In this document: one piece after another, positions 52,674 through 61,250 of the stretch
Layout of the letters: the number at the start of each line of letters is the position of its first letter
Numbering within the stretch: the stretch's first letter is position 1
Source: Shimia sp049116215
GTDB taxonomy: Bacteria > Pseudomonadota > Alphaproteobacteria > Rhodobacterales > Rhodobacteraceae
Length of the DNA: 64,000 nt
Direction of reading: 5' to 3'
Assembly: GCF_049116215.1 (NCBI RefSeq)
Contig: NZ_JAGDZB010000003.1
Span: 434,001 to 498,000 of the forward strand
Position numbers and translations under genes: made by a program
The notes under the pieces: generated by a model
Seen by the model: only the letters and a program-made list of their open reading frames with translations
What the model was told of the DNA's origin: nothing
The model's database searches: none

Positions 52674-53540
52674 TCACCCAAGTACAAATGTTACGTCTGA
52701 GGCTTCAAAACCGTCAGCAGCACCGGAGAGGCGTGCCATAATCACATCGTTCGCCAAAACGTGGGTTTCATCGCCAACACGTTCAACTGTGATCGTCGGG
52801 AGTGGCTCGTCGCCGGGCAAGATAATGGAAACCACGTCTTCGTCCGGGTCAAAGTCGGTGATAAACGGCGCGTTCTCTTCCACCCAATGCCCGATGTGGA
52901 AGCTGTCGTTACCTTCGCCGCCGGTTCCGGTGTCATATGCGCCGAGGAAAAGATTGTCGTTACCGGCACCACCGTTGAGCGTGTCCGCCTCTTCCGGCTC
53001 CGTTGGGTCTTGAATTACAAATTCCGTTTCGGGCTCACGGTCAAGATAGCTGTCAGCAACTTCCGGGTCGCGGTTTGTCACGTCTGCACCGTAGATCCAG
53101 TCGTCGCCGCTGCCACCCTCAAGCGTGTCTTCGCCGGTGTAGCCGTAGAGCGTGTCGCTGCCACTGTCGCCATAAACCGCATCGTCACCTTCGCCGCCAG
53201 TCATGTAGTCGTCGCCCGCGCCTCCAAAGAGCACGTCATCACCCTCGCTACCGTAGAGGCCGTCGTCGCCATCCTGTCCGCGCAGAGTGTCATTGCCGTC
53301 TTTGCCATCCAGCAGGTCGGGGCCGGGGGTGCCTGTCAGATCGTTGTTGGAGTCGCCGCCTTCAAGCAAAATGCCGATGCCGCCGTCCTCGGATATGATG
53401 TCGGTCGTGGTTGTGTCGTCCACCGGCTGGGTGTCATTGGCAAAACCGGTGGGTGTGCTTTCGTCGTTGGAGTCGTCGCCACCGCCGGAAAAACTACTGG
53501 CTGCCAGCCCCATAAACAAAAGACCCAAAATCCACATCAC
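52674..53540 (-). CDS. Anchored RTX calcium-binding protein, paralogue of the neighbour
   Basis: 288 aa. Its N-terminus MMWILGLLFMGLAASSFSGGG is again a hydrophobic anchor followed by an acidic linker. A beta-roll of GGxGxDxL repeats (~65-150) is interrupted by TNRDPEVADSYLDRE, followed by GGAGNDNLFLG and FHIGHWVEENAPFITDFD and a last strand region. The whole protein aligns with module A of the adjacent gene, including the order of interruption and tail. One module instead of two. It is preceded by a shared palindrome and ends in a terminator. Confidence 0.85.
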   Translation of the reverse strand: MMWILGLLFMGLAASSFSGGGDDSNDESTPTGFANDTQPVDDTTTTDIISEDGGIGILLEGGDSNNDLTGTPGPDLLDGKDGNDTLRGQDGDDGLYGSEGDDVLFGGAGDDYMTGGEGDDAVYGDSGSDTLYGYTGEDTLEGGSGDDWIYGADVTNRDPEVADSYLDREPETEFVIQDPTEPEEADTLNGGAGNDNLFLGAYDTGTGGEGNDSFHIGHWVEENAPFITDFDPDEDVVSIILPGDEPLPTITVERVGDETHVLANDVIMARLSGAADGFEASDVTFVLG

Positions 53541-53700
53541 TCATCTCCAAATTGTGGCGTCAAAGACATCCGCCAAAACACAAATATTGGAGGTCAGGCC
53601 AGGTATGCCGTCTGGGAGAGGCAATCAGGTCCAGCAGAAAATGCTGTTATGTGGCGCTGGTCAAAACCGTCCAATTCGTCGAAATTCGGATGTATGTTTG

Positions 53701-53713
53701 CACGTTAAACGTG
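53701..53713. promoter_or_regulatory. CACG-N5-CGTG palindrome upstream of RTX2
   Basis: CACG-TTAAA-CGTG, also readable as the perfect palindrome CACGTT-A-AACGTG, lies ~161 bp upstream of the RTX2 start. It mirrors the site before RTX1. Confidence 0.4.
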
Positions 53714-53772
53714 TTTGAAATTGGGCGAGTCCAATGGCAATTGAGACAATTTTATGATGAATTGCATTGCGC

Positions 53773-53808
53773 AAAAAAAATGCGCCGGAGAAAGCTCCGG
53801 CGCATTTG
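53773..53808 (-). terminator. Rho-independent terminator of gltA
   Basis: AAATGCGCCGGAG-CTTT-CTCCGGCGCATTT is followed by eight T on the minus strand. It starts ~20 bp past the gltA stop and is one of the strongest hairpins in the window. Confidence 0.93.
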
Positions 53809-53829
53809 AATGTGTCAGAAACGCCTGAT

Positions 53830-55125
53830 TTAGCGGTTTTCAATATCGGTGTAGGAACGCACGTCTTCACCAAGGTACAGCTGACGTGGGCGGCCAATTT
53901 TGTGGGCTGGATCGGACAGCTGTTCTTTCCACTGCGAAATCCAGCCAACGGTGCGCGACATCGCAAAGATTGGCGTGAACATCGAGGTTGGGAAGCCCAT
54001 CGCCTCAAGAATGATGCCGGAGTAGAAGTCCACGTTCGGGAACAGCTTCTTCTCTTTGAAGTACGGGTCGCTCAGCGCGATGCGCTCCAGCTCAGACGCC
54101 ACTTGCAACAGTGGGTTGTCTTCAACACCGAGCAGCTCCAGCACTTCGTCCGCGGACTGTTTCATCACGGTCGCGCGGGGGTCCATGTTTTTGTAAACAC
54201 GGTGACCAAAGCCCATCAGACGGAACGGATCGTTCTTGTCTTTGGCCCGCTCGATGAATTCCGGGATGCGATCCACGGAGCCAATCTCTTTCAGCATTTC
54301 CAGGCAAGCTTGGTTTGCGCCACCATGGGCCGGGCCCCAGAGGCAGGCGATGCCAGCTGCAATACAGGCAAACGGGTTTGCGCCGGAAGAGGACGCCAGA
54401 CGCACTGTGGAGGTCGAGGCGTTTTGCTCGTGGTCCGCGTGCAGCGTGAAGATACGGTCCATGGCTCGGGACAGGATCGGGTTCACTTCGTAATCTTCAG
54501 CTGGCACGGCAAAGCACATGCGCAGGAAGTTGGAGGCGTAGTCCAGATCGTTGCGTGGCGACACAAACGGCTGACCAATGGTGTACTTATAGGCCATGGC
54601 AGCGATGGTTGGCATCTTCGCGATCAGACGGTGAGAGGCGATCTCACGCTGGCGCGGGTCGTTGATGTCGGTGCTGTCGTGGTAGAAAGCGGACATGGCG
54701 CCAACAACACCCACCATAATTGCCATTGGGTGCGCGTCACGGCGGAAACCACGGAAGAACGTGGTCATCTGCTCGTGCAGCATGGTGTGACGGGTGATGG
54801 TGGTTTCGAACTCTTCCAGCTCGGCTGCGGTTGGCAGGGCGCCATAAAGCAACAGATAGCAGACTTCGAGGTAGTGAGATTTGCCCGCCAGATCCCCAAT
54901 TGGGTAGCCGCGGTGAGTCAGGATGCCTTCTTCACCGTCAATATAGGTGATGGTGGATTCACAGGAGGCGGTGGAGGTGAAACCTGGGTCATAGGTGAAC
55001 ACACCAGCCTGACCGTAGAGTTTGCGGATGTCGAGCACATCCGGACCGCATGTAGGAGAGTGGATTGGCAACTCGTAAGACGCGCCGTCAATCGTAAGTG
55101 TTGCGGTTTTTTGGGCCTCGGACAT
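53830..55125 (-). CDS. gltA: Citrate synthase (hexameric type II)
   Basis: 431 aa, the usual length. It condenses acetyl-CoA with oxaloacetate at entry to the TCA cycle. Active-site residues are seen in GPAHGGANQACLEM (His), LMGFGHRVYKNMDPRA (His, Arg) and NVDFYSGIILEAMG (Asp). The N-terminal zone with FTYDPGFTSTASCESTITY and the DGEEGILTHRGYPI block is characteristic of the type II enzyme. The gene is 85 bp from gltX on the same strand and ends with a strong terminator. Confidence 0.98.
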   Translation of the reverse strand: MSEAQKTATLTIDGASYELPIHSPTCGPDVLDIRKLYGQAGVFTYDPGFTSTASCESTITYIDGEEGILTHRGYPIGDLAGKSHYLEVCYLLLYGALPTAAELEEFETTITRHTMLHEQMTTFFRGFRRDAHPMAIMVGVVGAMSAFYHDSTDINDPRQREIASHRLIAKMPTIAAMAYKYTIGQPFVSPRNDLDYASNFLRMCFAVPAEDYEVNPILSRAMDRIFTLHADHEQNASTSTVRLASSSGANPFACIAAGIACLWGPAHGGANQACLEMLKEIGSVDRIPEFIERAKDKNDPFRLMGFGHRVYKNMDPRATVMKQSADEVLELLGVEDNPLLQVASELERIALSDPYFKEKKLFPNVDFYSGIILEAMGFPTSMFTPIFAMSRTVGWISQWKEQLSDPAHKIGRPRQLYLGEDVRSYTDIENR

Positions 55126-55146
55126 GGCAGTTTTCCTTCCTATGTA

Positions 55147-55170
55147 GCCGGGGACGCGGATCGCCCCGGC
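55147..55170. terminator. Hairpin between gltX and gltA, no T tract
   Basis: GCCGGGG-N10-CCCCGGC is a perfect 7-bp stem in the 85-bp gltX-gltA gap. It lacks a T tract, so it may be an mRNA-stability or pause structure instead of a terminator. Confidence 0.35.
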
Positions 55171-55210
55171 GCGTTGTGTCTGCGACGTCTTAAGGCCCGG
55201 TAAACAGGCT

Positions 55211-56626
55211 TTATTCCGTCACGTCATCTTTGGCGGCGTCAGTCAGACGCGCGAGAGATTCCTCGCGTCCCAGCACAAGCATCATGTCAAAGACGCTTGG
55301 GGTCGCAGCCCGGCCAGCCAGCGCCGCCCGAAGCGGGCCCGCCATCTTGCCGAACTTGATTTCATTGGCTTCGCAGTAGCTGCTCGTTACAGCCTCAAGC
55401 CCTTCACGCGTCCAGCTAGCATTTTGCAGCTGCGGCGTCAAATCATTCAGTATACCACGGGATACTGAATCGAGATTTTTGGCAGCCTTGGCCTCGACGT
55501 CGATTGGACGCGCAGTCAAAGCAAAGTGAGCCTTTTCAAGGAGATCGGGGAAAGTCTTCGCGCGATCTTTGAGGCAGTAAAGTGCATCCCGTAGTAATAC
55601 GGTCTGGGCGTCGGTCAACGCTGGCTGGCCTGCGGCTTCAAGATAGCTCACAATCTCTTGCAGCAATGCAGCATCGTCACTCACGGCGTTGTGTTGGCCG
55701 CAGATGTTCTCCAGTTTCTTGGTGTCAAAGCGGGCCGGGCTTTTGCCAATGCCATCGAGATCAAACCAGTCTTTGGCCTGCGCGTCGGTGAAAAACTCGT
55801 CATCGCCATGGCTCCAACCAAGACGCGCGAGGTAGTTGCGCATACCGGCAGCGGGGTAGCCCATGGCCTGGTATTCTTGTGCGCCAAGGGCGCCGTGACG
55901 TTTGGAGAGCTTTTTGCCGTCTGCACCGTGGATCAGTGGGATGTGCGCGTAAACCGGCAGATCCCAACCCATAGCGGTGTAAATCATCATTTGGCGTGCC
56001 GCGTTGTTGAGGTGATCATCCCCGCGGATCACATGGGTCACGCCCATATCATGGTCATCTACAACAACTGCCAACATGTAGACCGGTGTGCCATCGGACC
56101 GTAACAGGATCATGTCATCCAGTTGATCGTTGCGAATGGTCACATCGCCCTGCACCTGATCGCGGATCACAGTTTCACCGTCACGTGGGGCTTTGATGCG
56201 GATCACGTATGGTGCGTCTGGGTGGCTTGCGGCATCGGCGTCACGCCATGGGCTGCGGTAGTGGGTTGATTTGCCAGCGGCGCGGGCTTCGTCGCGGAAG
56301 GCGGCAATTTCGTCCTGTGTGGCGAAACACTTGTAGGCTTTGCCTTCTTCCAACAATTGTAGTGCGACCTCGGCATGGCGTTTGGCACCCTCAAATTGGC
56401 TCACGACGTCGCCGTCGTGATCCAAGCCCAGCCAGTTCAAGCCTTGTAGAATGGCTGTGGTGGCCTCTGGTGTGGAGCGCTCGCGATCGGTGTCTTCGAT
56501 GCGCAGCAGAAATTTTCCGCCGCGCCCACGGGCATAGAGCCAGTTGAACAGCGCCGTACGTGCGCCGCCGATGTGCAGATAACCGGTGGGCGATGGGGCA
56601 AAACGGGTGACGACCTGGCCTGTCAT
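55211..56626 (-). CDS. gltX: Glutamate-tRNA ligase
   Basis: 471 aa. It charges tRNA-Glu. The class I HIGH site is HIGGARTALFN (18-28) in APSPTGYLH and the KMSKS-type site is KKLSKRHG (~240-247). The anticodon-binding C-terminus is complete. The tRNA-Glu is not near. The ATG follows a short leader. It is divergent from comEC with 80 bp between. Confidence 0.97.
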   Translation of the reverse strand: MTGQVVTRFAPSPTGYLHIGGARTALFNWLYARGRGGKFLLRIEDTDRERSTPEATTAILQGLNWLGLDHDGDVVSQFEGAKRHAEVALQLLEEGKAYKCFATQDEIAAFRDEARAAGKSTHYRSPWRDADAASHPDAPYVIRIKAPRDGETVIRDQVQGDVTIRNDQLDDMILLRSDGTPVYMLAVVVDDHDMGVTHVIRGDDHLNNAARQMMIYTAMGWDLPVYAHIPLIHGADGKKLSKRHGALGAQEYQAMGYPAAGMRNYLARLGWSHGDDEFFTDAQAKDWFDLDGIGKSPARFDTKKLENICGQHNAVSDDAALLQEIVSYLEAAGQPALTDAQTVLLRDALYCLKDRAKTFPDLLEKAHFALTARPIDVEAKAAKNLDSVSRGILNDLTPQLQNASWTREGLEAVTSSYCEANEIKFGKMAGPLRAALAGRAATPSVFDMMLVLGREESLARLTDAAKDDVTE

Positions 56627-56706
56627 AGCGGGCTTAACCTTTCAGTAACCATTGGGGTTCTAGCGTTGATGCACTGTCTAGCGACACGGGTAAGAGAGGA
56701 CAAGGC

Positions 56707-58752
56707 TTGCGCGTCGTCACGTCTCTGCGCCAATCCCTTTTGCATCAACGCGGGCATCTGCTTTGCTGGGTGCCGGTGTGTTTGGGGCTTGGGATCGGGA
56801 TTTATTTTGCGCTGCCGGTGGAGCCCGCCGTTGCGGTGTTGGTTGGGATCGGGCTGATTTCCTTGGCATTTGCACGCTTGACGATTGGTCAGGAGGCCGA
56901 TGTTGCGGCGTGCTTTTGGCTTTTGGCGTTGGTTCTGGCCGGGGTGAGTATCGCTGGTGCGCGAGCCCATCGCGTGGCAGGGCCGGTTCTTGACTTTCGA
57001 TACTATGGTGCAATTGAAGGGCGGATCATTGCCATCGATCGGTCTGCCTCTGATGCGGTACGATTGACTTTGGAAGATGTGCGGTTGGGCCGGGTTGCAC
57101 CGGAGAACACACCGAAGCGGGTGCGGGTATCGCTGCATGGAGATCACGTCGGAACAGCGCCTACACCCGGAAAATTGATTGGAACCACAGGACATTTGTC
57201 ACCGCCGTCTGGTCCGGTTGAGCCGGGTGGGTTTGATTTTCAGCGCCACGCCTGGTTCAAGCAAATTGGGGCTGTGGGCTATACCCGTGTCCCGGTGCTT
57301 GCCTTGACTCCACAAGAGAACAACGGCGGGATTTATGGTTTTCGCATTCGGTTGTCCGCAGCCATCCCAGCCCGCATGGCCCCGGATGTGGCCGGGTTTG
57401 CGGCGGCGGTGACCACCGGAGACCGCAGCGGGATTTCTGAGGCGGTCACTGAGTCGCTGAGGGGTGCCAACCTGGCGCATTTGCTAGCGATTTCAGGTCT
57501 GCATATGGGGTTGCTGGCCGGGTTTGTTTTTGGCGCAGTGCGGTTTTGTATTGCGTTGGTGCCTTCGGTGGCGTTGCGGGTGAATGGCAAAAAGATCGCT
57601 GCCTGCATCTCTTTTGCAGCGGCGACTGTCTATTTGTTGCTGTCTGGTGGCGCTATTTCAACCGAGCGGGCCTATATAATGACCGTTGTGGTGTTACTGG
57701 CGGTGTTGCTCGACCGAAGGGCGTTGACTTTGCGGGCGGTGGCCATGGCGGCCATTGTTGTCTTGGTGCTGCAACCAGAGGCATTGATGGGGCCGGGGTT
57801 TCAGATGTCTTTTGCGGCGACTGCGGCGCTGGTCGGTGTGTTTGGCTGGTTGCGGGATAGGAAATGGCAAATGGGTCCAAAATGGCTGCGCCCGGTGTCA
57901 GCCGTGGTGGTGTCTTCGCTGGTGGCAGGGCTGGCGACCGCGCCGTTTGCCGCGATGCATTTCAACCACGTGGCGCATTACGGCTTGTTGGCCAACGTGC
58001 TTTCTGTGCCGGTCATGGGCGTTTTGGTGGTGCCCGCGGCTGTGATTGCTGCGGTTCTGGCGCCTTTGGGTCTTGAGGCGGTCCCGCTGTGGGCCATGGA
58101 GCAGGGGCTGCGGTGGATTTTGACCGTCGCTACCCTTGTCAGCGGTCTGGATGGTGCGCGCGGCACTGTACCAAGTGGTGGCGCCTGGGTGCTGCCATTG
58201 ATTGCGATTGGCGGGCTGTGGTTGCTTTTGTGGCGGGGCGCTGCGCGACTTGCCGGAATTGCGGTAGTGGGGGCCGGGTTCTGGCTGTGGAGCGCGGTAA
58301 ACCGACCAGATGTTTTGATCTCTGATACCGGTGGTTTGGTCGGCGTGATGACGCCGCAAGGGCGCGCTCTGTCCAAAGCAAAAGGCCAAGGATTTGTCGC
58401 AGAGAACTGGTTAGAGAATGACGGCAGTCAGCACGACCAGCCTGGGGCAGCGAGTTTGTGGCCTGGGGGCGAAAGTCGTATGCCGTTTATCGAACTGGCC
58501 GGAGGTGGACGGTTGATTCACGTGCAGGGCAAGACCGGCAAGGCGCTTTTTGACGGCTGTGCGCCGGAGGATATTGTTGTGTTTTCAACGGCTATTGACG
58601 GGCAGTTGCCGTGTGAAACGCTGGACGTAAAGGACCTAGAGGCGCTTGGATCGGTGGCCCTGCGATTTGACGGGGCGGCGCCTTTACGCAAAACGGCCCG
58701 CGAGGTGGCGGGCCGTCGGTTGTGGAATGATGCAGAGATGCGGGGTCAGTAG
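56707..58752 (+). CDS. comEC: ComEC/Rec2-like DNA uptake channel
   Basis: 681 aa from a TTG codon after GAGAGGACAAGGC. The N-terminal DUF4131 part (~1-175) has two to three membrane helices and RVRVSLHGDHVG. The competence domain (~220-500) shows FAAAVTTGDRSGISEAV, GANLAHLLAISGLHMGLLAG and AFAMH-type helices. The C-terminal ~150 aa is too short and lacks HxHxDH for a full beta-lactamase-like nuclease. It transports single-stranded DNA across the inner membrane in natural competence. Its last codons carry the lexA terminator. The shorter C-end is usual in Rhodobacterales. Confidence 0.92.
   Translation: MRVVTSLRQSLLHQRGHLLCWVPVCLGLGIGIYFALPVEPAVAVLVGIGLISLAFARLTIGQEADVAACFWLLALVLAGVSIAGARAHRVAGPVLDFRYYGAIEGRIIAIDRSASDAVRLTLEDVRLGRVAPENTPKRVRVSLHGDHVGTAPTPGKLIGTTGHLSPPSGPVEPGGFDFQRHAWFKQIGAVGYTRVPVLALTPQENNGGIYGFRIRLSAAIPARMAPDVAGFAAAVTTGDRSGISEAVTESLRGANLAHLLAISGLHMGLLAGFVFGAVRFCIALVPSVALRVNGKKIAACISFAAATVYLLLSGGAISTERAYIMTVVVLLAVLLDRRALTLRAVAMAAIVVLVLQPEALMGPGFQMSFAATAALVGVFGWLRDRKWQMGPKWLRPVSAVVVSSLVAGLATAPFAAMHFNHVAHYGLLANVLSVPVMGVLVVPAAVIAAVLAPLGLEAVPLWAMEQGLRWILTVATLVSGLDGARGTVPSGGAWVLPLIAIGGLWLLLWRGAARLAGIAVVGAGFWLWSAVNRPDVLISDTGGLVGVMTPQGRALSKAKGQGFVAENWLENDGSQHDQPGAASLWPGGESRMPFIELAGGGRLIHVQGKTGKALFDGCAPEDIVVFSTAIDGQLPCETLDVKDLEALGSVALRFDGAAPLRKTAREVAGRRLWNDAEMRGQ
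58689..58716 (-). terminator. lexA terminator inside the comEC 3' end
   Basis: On the minus strand ACGGCCCGC-N6-GCGGGCCGT is followed by TTTTGCG. It lies ~30 bp after the lexA stop but within the comEC coding sequence, since the two genes overlap by 7 bp. Confidence 0.8.
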
Positions 58753-59459
58753 GTGCGGATCAGTCCGACCAGTTTGCCTTGCACTTTGACCTTGTCCTCG
58801 GGGTAAACGCGGGTCTCATAAGCCGGGTTGGCAGCCTCAAGCGCGATCGAGCTGCCATTGTGGTGGAACTTCTTCAGGGTGGCTTCCTGATCCTCCACCA
58901 GCGCCACCACGATGTCGCCGTTGTCCGCCGTGGTGGTTTCCGAAAGGATCACCACATCGCCGTTGTTGATGCCCGCGTCGATCATGGAATCGCCTTTGAC
59001 TTCAAGCGCATAGTGGTTTTTCCCTACGGAGAGCATCTGGCCTGGAACCGTGATATGATGGTCCACGTGGCTGATGGCCTCGATGGGTACACCTGCGGCG
59101 ATTTTTCCCATCACAGGAAGCTCCCGTGCGAAGTTTTTGACTTCTTCAGGCGTGACATTGGCAGGCTGCGCCGGGGATGGATGCGGCCCGTCGATCACTT
59201 TTGGATTGAAGCCCGCCGTTGGCGCGGACGGTGCGCCGCCCATACTTTCGGGAAGCTTTACAATCTCAATCGCGCGGGCGCGGTGGGCGAGGCGGCGGAT
59301 AAAGCCACGTTCTTCCAGTGCGGTGATCAGGCGGTGAATGCCAGATTTGGAGCGCAAATCCAGCGCGTCTTTCATTTCGTCAAAGCTGGGTGGCACCCCG
59401 TCTTTTTGCAGACGGGTGTGAATGAATTCCAGCAGGTCTAGTTGCTTTTTGGTGAGCAT
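58746..59459 (-). CDS. lexA: SOS repressor LexA
   Basis: 237 aa. The N-terminal wHTH (1-65, TKKQLDLLEFIHTRLQKDG, SKSGIHRLITALEERGFIRR) is followed by a longer linker typical of alphaproteobacteria and the S24 peptidase domain. The self-cleavage site is A122-G123 in KIAAGVPIEA, the nucleophile Ser158 is in GDSMIDAGI and Lys196 is in EATLKKF. The promoter has a GTTC-N7-GTTC box over its -10. The same box controls uvrA 56 kb to the left. Overlaps the comEC end by 7 bp. Confidence 0.97.
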   Translation of the reverse strand: MLTKKQLDLLEFIHTRLQKDGVPPSFDEMKDALDLRSKSGIHRLITALEERGFIRRLAHRARAIEIVKLPESMGGAPSAPTAGFNPKVIDGPHPSPAQPANVTPEEVKNFARELPVMGKIAAGVPIEAISHVDHHITVPGQMLSVGKNHYALEVKGDSMIDAGINNGDVVILSETTTADNGDIVVALVEDQEATLKKFHHNGSSIALEAANPAYETRVYPEDKVKVQGKLVGLIRTY

Positions 59460-59495
59460 GCTCGAGGACCCCTAAATAGAGTGTGTCTTCCCCTC

Positions 59496-59524
59496 GTTCT
59501 ACGCATGTTCTTGTTTTGTGTCAA
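59496..59524 (-). promoter_or_regulatory. lexA promoter with SOS box
   Basis: On the minus strand TTGACA (59519-59524), 17-bp spacer and TAGAAC (59496-59501) form the promoter. GTTC-TACGCAT-GTTC (59496-59510, plus strand) overlaps its -10, giving classic autorepression. Confidence 0.88.
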
Positions 59525-59586
59525 AACTTTTATAGAACATAGCGGAAACAGATGCCGGAATGTGGTATAGGGGGCAGGTGTTTGGC

Positions 59587-60762
59587 CTAGATCGGGATGT
59601 ACTCCACAGCGGTGCCTGCGGGCCATTCTGGTGCGTTTGGCGGCACAACCAAAAGTGCGTTTGCGTCTGACAGGATGGAGAGTAGGGAACTGTCCTGATT
59701 GTCAAAAAGTGAGAGTTTTCCGTGCTCTACGCGGGCGCGCATGTAGTGCTCACGCGGGCCGTTTTTGGGCATGGGCGCTGCAAGTGTGGCCGGAAGGCGC
59801 GGTGTGGGAGCTTCGCCAAGACCCAACATGGTGCGGATCACTGGCAGCACAAAGACGTGGCCGCAAACCATGGCGGACACAGGGTTGCCGGGCAGGCCGA
59901 TCATCATCGCACCATTGGCCAATGTGCCCGCCATCAAGGGTTTTCCGGGGCGTATGGCAATTTTGTAGAAGCTGCGTTCCATGCCGAGATCCTGCGCCAC
60001 ATCGCCAACCAGATCATGGTCACCCACAGAGGCGCCACCAATGGTGATCAGCAGATCGGCGTCATCGACAAGATCAAAGGCCGCTTCTAGGGAGGCGCGG
60101 GTGTCGCGGGCGATGGGCAACAGGCGGGCTTCGCAACCAGCGTCACGCAGCATGGCCTGCAGGCCAAAGCTGTTGGAGGCAATGATCTGATCGGGGCCGG
60201 GTGTTTCGCCGGGCATGACCAACTCGTCGCCGGTGGACAGGATCGCCACTTTGGGGCGGCGAGTGACCGGCACCTCGGCGATGTTCATGGAGGCCATCAA
60301 GGCCACATCGGACGGGCGCAGAACGCGTGGGGCTGCAATGGATTGACCGACTTTGAAGTCGCCGCCCAAGGGTCTGATATGAAAGCCTTTGTCGAGGTTG
60401 TCTAACAGTGTGATTTCGTCGCTGTCGCGGCGCACATCTTCCTGAATGATCACACGGTCTGCGCCTTCTGGCACCGGGGCGCCGGTGAAGATGCGCACGG
60501 CCTGACCTGCGGACACAGTGCCGTCAAAGGCATGTCCAGCAGCGGCTTCGCCGATCACATCATAAGATTTTCCGGGTTCAGCGCCTTCGGCAACAATCGC
60601 GTAGCCGTCCATGGCGGAGGCGGAAAACGGAGGTTGATCGCGGTTTGCATTGACCGGCTCTGCCAACGTGCGCCCATTGGCTTGCGCCAGCGGGATGGTT
60701 TCCACCGGCAGCTGTTTGGTGAGGGCGAAGAGATGCGTGAGCGCGTCAGCAACCGAGATCAT
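59587..60762 (-). CDS. moeA: Molybdopterin molybdenumtransferase
   Basis: 391 aa. It inserts molybdate into molybdopterin-AMP to make molybdenum cofactor. Sections seen are the N-terminal PPFSASAMDGYA, domain III MoaB/Mog-like with SGDELVMPGETPGPDQIIASN and TIGGASVGDHDLV, and PGNPVSAMV. The ATG overlaps the moaC stop (ATGA). It is the last gene of the trp-mo operon. Confidence 0.96.
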   Translation of the reverse strand: MISVADALTHLFALTKQLPVETIPLAQANGRTLAEPVNANRDQPPFSASAMDGYAIVAEGAEPGKSYDVIGEAAAGHAFDGTVSAGQAVRIFTGAPVPEGADRVIIQEDVRRDSDEITLLDNLDKGFHIRPLGGDFKVGQSIAAPRVLRPSDVALMASMNIAEVPVTRRPKVAILSTGDELVMPGETPGPDQIIASNSFGLQAMLRDAGCEARLLPIARDTRASLEAAFDLVDDADLLITIGGASVGDHDLVGDVAQDLGMERSFYKIAIRPGKPLMAGTLANGAMMIGLPGNPVSAMVCGHVFVLPVIRTMLGLGEAPTPRLPATLAAPMPKNGPREHYMRARVEHGKLSLFDNQDSSLLSILSDANALLVVPPNAPEWPAGTAVEYIPI

Positions 60763-61250
60763 TTTACTTCGTAACGCCCTGATTTACCGCCGTCTTTGAG
60801 GATCACGCGGATGCCACCAATTTCCATAGCTTTGTCGACCGCTTTGGACATGTCGTAGACCGTCAGGGCGGCCACATTTACAGCCGTCAAAGCTTCCATT
60901 TCCACGCCAGTTTGGCCGGTGGTTTTCACTGTCGCCTCGATGCGCACACCAGGCAGGTTGGCGTCCGGTGTCAGCTCCACGGTAACTTTGGTTATCGGCA
61001 GCGGGTGGCACAGCGGGATCAGGTCGGCGCATTTCTTGGCCCCCATGATGCCAGCAAGGCGCGCCACGCCGAGCACGTCGCCCTTTTTGGCGCGGCCTTC
61101 GTTGATGATGTCAAAGGTGGCAGGTGCCATTTTGACCCAGCCTTCGGCGGTGGCGACGCGGGAAGTGACTGCCTTTTCAGAGACATCCACCATATGGGCG
61201 TCGCCCTTGGTGTCAAAATGGGTCAGGCCAGAGGCGTGGGTGTCGCTCAT
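60759..61250 (-). CDS. moaC: Cyclic pyranopterin monophosphate synthase
   Basis: 163 aa. It converts the 3',8-cyclo-GTP product of MoaA to cPMP in molybdenum-cofactor synthesis. Motifs are MVDVSEKAVTSRVATAEG, AGIMGAKKCADLIPLCHPLP, TGVEMEALTAVNVAALTVYD and GGKSGRY. The start overlaps the trpC stop by one base (TAATG). Partner moeA follows by ATGA. Confidence 0.97.
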   Translation of the reverse strand: MSDTHASGLTHFDTKGDAHMVDVSEKAVTSRVATAEGWVKMAPATFDIINEGRAKKGDVLGVARLAGIMGAKKCADLIPLCHPLPITKVTVELTPDANLPGVRIEATVKTTGQTGVEMEALTAVNVAALTVYDMSKAVDKAMEIGGIRVILKDGGKSGRYEVK

